Source of the DNA: Siniperca chuatsi | Taxonomy: Eukaryota > Chordata > Actinopteri > Centrarchiformes > Sinipercidae | Direction of reading: 5' to 3' | Assembly (NCBI RefSeq): GCF_020085105.1 | Contig: NC_058051.1 | Coordinates: 26,524,955 to 26,588,954, forward strand | Length of the DNA stretch: 64,000 nt | Shown here: one piece after another, positions 62,996-64,000 of the stretch | How the letters are laid out: each line of letters opens with the position of its first letter | Numbering within the stretch: position 1 is the first letter of the stretch | Program-made: the position numbers and the translations under genes | The notes under the pieces: generated by a model | Seen by the model: only the letters and a program-made list of their open reading frames with translations | What the model was told of the DNA's origin: nothing | The model's database searches: none

Positions 62996-63489
62996 AGTGG
63001 TGGAAAGTAACTAAGTACATTTACTCATGCACTGTACTGTACTGTAATTTTGAGGTACTTGTACTTTATTTGAGTATTTCCATTTTCTGCTACTTTACAC
63101 TTTTACATCACTATATTTCAGTGGCAAATATGGTACCTTTTGCTGCACTACATTTAGATTTAACAATATAATCAACAAATAAATGATGATAATGTATAAT
63201 TATAGACTAAGCTAATTTGCTCCAACTTTTCCAGATGCAACATTAAAGTGATGTTCACGCATTAATTATTATAATACAGTAATATAATATACATTATTCT
63301 GAAATGGGCCATTCTGCATCATGAGTACTTTTACTTTTGGTACTTTAAGTAGTTTGATGCTTATACTTTTGTACTTTTACTAAAGTAACATTTTGAATGC
63401 ATGTCTTTTACCTGTGACAGAGTATTTCTACACTGTGGTATTGCTACTTTTACGAAAGTAAAAGATTTGAGTACTTCTTCCACCGCTGG
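62996..63489. mobile_element. CAGTGGT...ACCGCTG repeat, complete copy
   Basis: The ends CAGTGGTGGAAAGTAACTAA and TACTTCTTCCACCGCTGG are inverted. The body is rich in 'aagtac' and 'acttttact'. Compare the copy at 23941-24455. Confidence 0.75.
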
Positions 63490-63828
63490 TTTCTGTCTTC
63501 TTTCCCCTGAATAAATTGAATCAATGGGACCCACCCTTAAACAAAGCAACAGTTACAGCCTCGGGCTAAAAGGTTATGAGACTGCAATATGCCGATGTTT
63601 AGTGGAACATAATGAATCCTGAATGATGCGTTGCCCTTTGATCACATCACACTACTCAATGGTGCAATTAATCCAGTAATTAATAATAGATTAAATATCC
63701 ACACTGAGTGGCAGACAGTATGAGAAGCATGCTTCAAATCAATTTAGCAAAGTGGGAAAAAAGGGGATAAAACTGTAATTACTAACATCAATCAAAAACT
63801 GTGATTGAACAAAACCTCTGGGGCATAA

Positions 63829-63857
63829 AAACACACACACACACTCTCACACACACA
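63829..63857. repeat. CA-rich simple repeat
   Basis: Two CA runs separated by TCT. Confidence 0.85.
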
Positions 63858-63976
63858 ATTTTACAGCCATTGGCCTGTCAATGCCCTCGCCTGCCAGCTC
63901 CAGACAGGCAATGTGTTCCAGATTAGATCAAACTCCAGGTTGCCCATTTCAATTCTAAAAGCAGCTGTACGACACT

Positions 63977-63990
63977 GTTACCATGACGAC
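63977..63990. promoter_or_regulatory. RFX X-box-like motif at the window end
   Basis: GTTACCATGACGAC resembles an RFX X-box. It sits at the end of a unique stretch (63560-64000) that also has 'caattaatccagtaattaat'. Confidence 0.3.
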
Positions 63991-64000
63991 ACTCACAGTC

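Noticed and set aside
44836-64000. mir-200b/200a/429 cluster expected near SDF4 and C1QTNF12 at human 1p36.33
   Set aside because: I looked for the mature sequences and their complements and found none; the cluster may lie outside the window.

Overview
The window is nuclear DNA of a ray-finned fish, most likely a percomorph (perch-like) teleost. It holds three intron-containing vertebrate genes with GT-AG splice sites, and their reconstructed proteins can be read against the mammalian orthologues along their whole length. The rest is dense teleost repeats: fold-back MITEs, a 5'-truncated L2-type LINE, CA/TG microsatellites and dispersed families that I recall from percomorph genomes. Nothing bacterial, viral or plasmid-like was seen.

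Layout. (1) 1-540: composite repeat. (2) 541-17071, + strand: hipk1 (homeodomain-interacting protein kinase 1). It has a CpG-rich promoter and first exon at about 541-961, and 16 coding exons from 3078 to 17071 giving a 1153-residue kinase. Its introns carry several MITEs and an antisense LINE. (3) 17072-20959: 3' UTRs and repeats between two convergent genes. (4) 20960-25210, - strand: sdf4 (Cab45), six coding exons, 357 residues, with a probable non-coding first exon near 26.1 kb. (5) 26.4-28.5 kb: intergenic DNA with a degenerate minisatellite. (6) About 28.5-44.83 kb, + strand: c1qtnf12 (adipolin/CTRP12, fam132a), eight coding exons, 320 residues, with an 8.65-kb first intron. (7) 44.84-64.0 kb: about 19 kb without a recognisable gene, made of repeats alternating with unique stretches that may contain conserved regulatory DNA.

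How the genes relate. They do not form an operon or a shared pathway: hipk1 encodes a nuclear kinase, sdf4 a Golgi-lumen calcium-binding protein, and c1qtnf12 a secreted C1q/TNF-family hormone. The head-to-head sdf4-c1qtnf12 pair corresponds to a linked pair at human 1p36.33. There B3GALT6 lies between them; no such gene is present here. hipk1 is convergent with sdf4.

All three gene models close in frame across every junction, which is the strongest evidence for them. The points most worth a second look are the hipk1 exon 12 acceptor (a TG17 run in place of a pyrimidine tract, plus a NAGNAG), the non-consensus hipk1 exon 15 donor, and several nested repeat insertions. Repeat names rest on pattern recognition without a database search. 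I did not find a clearly undescribed biological system.
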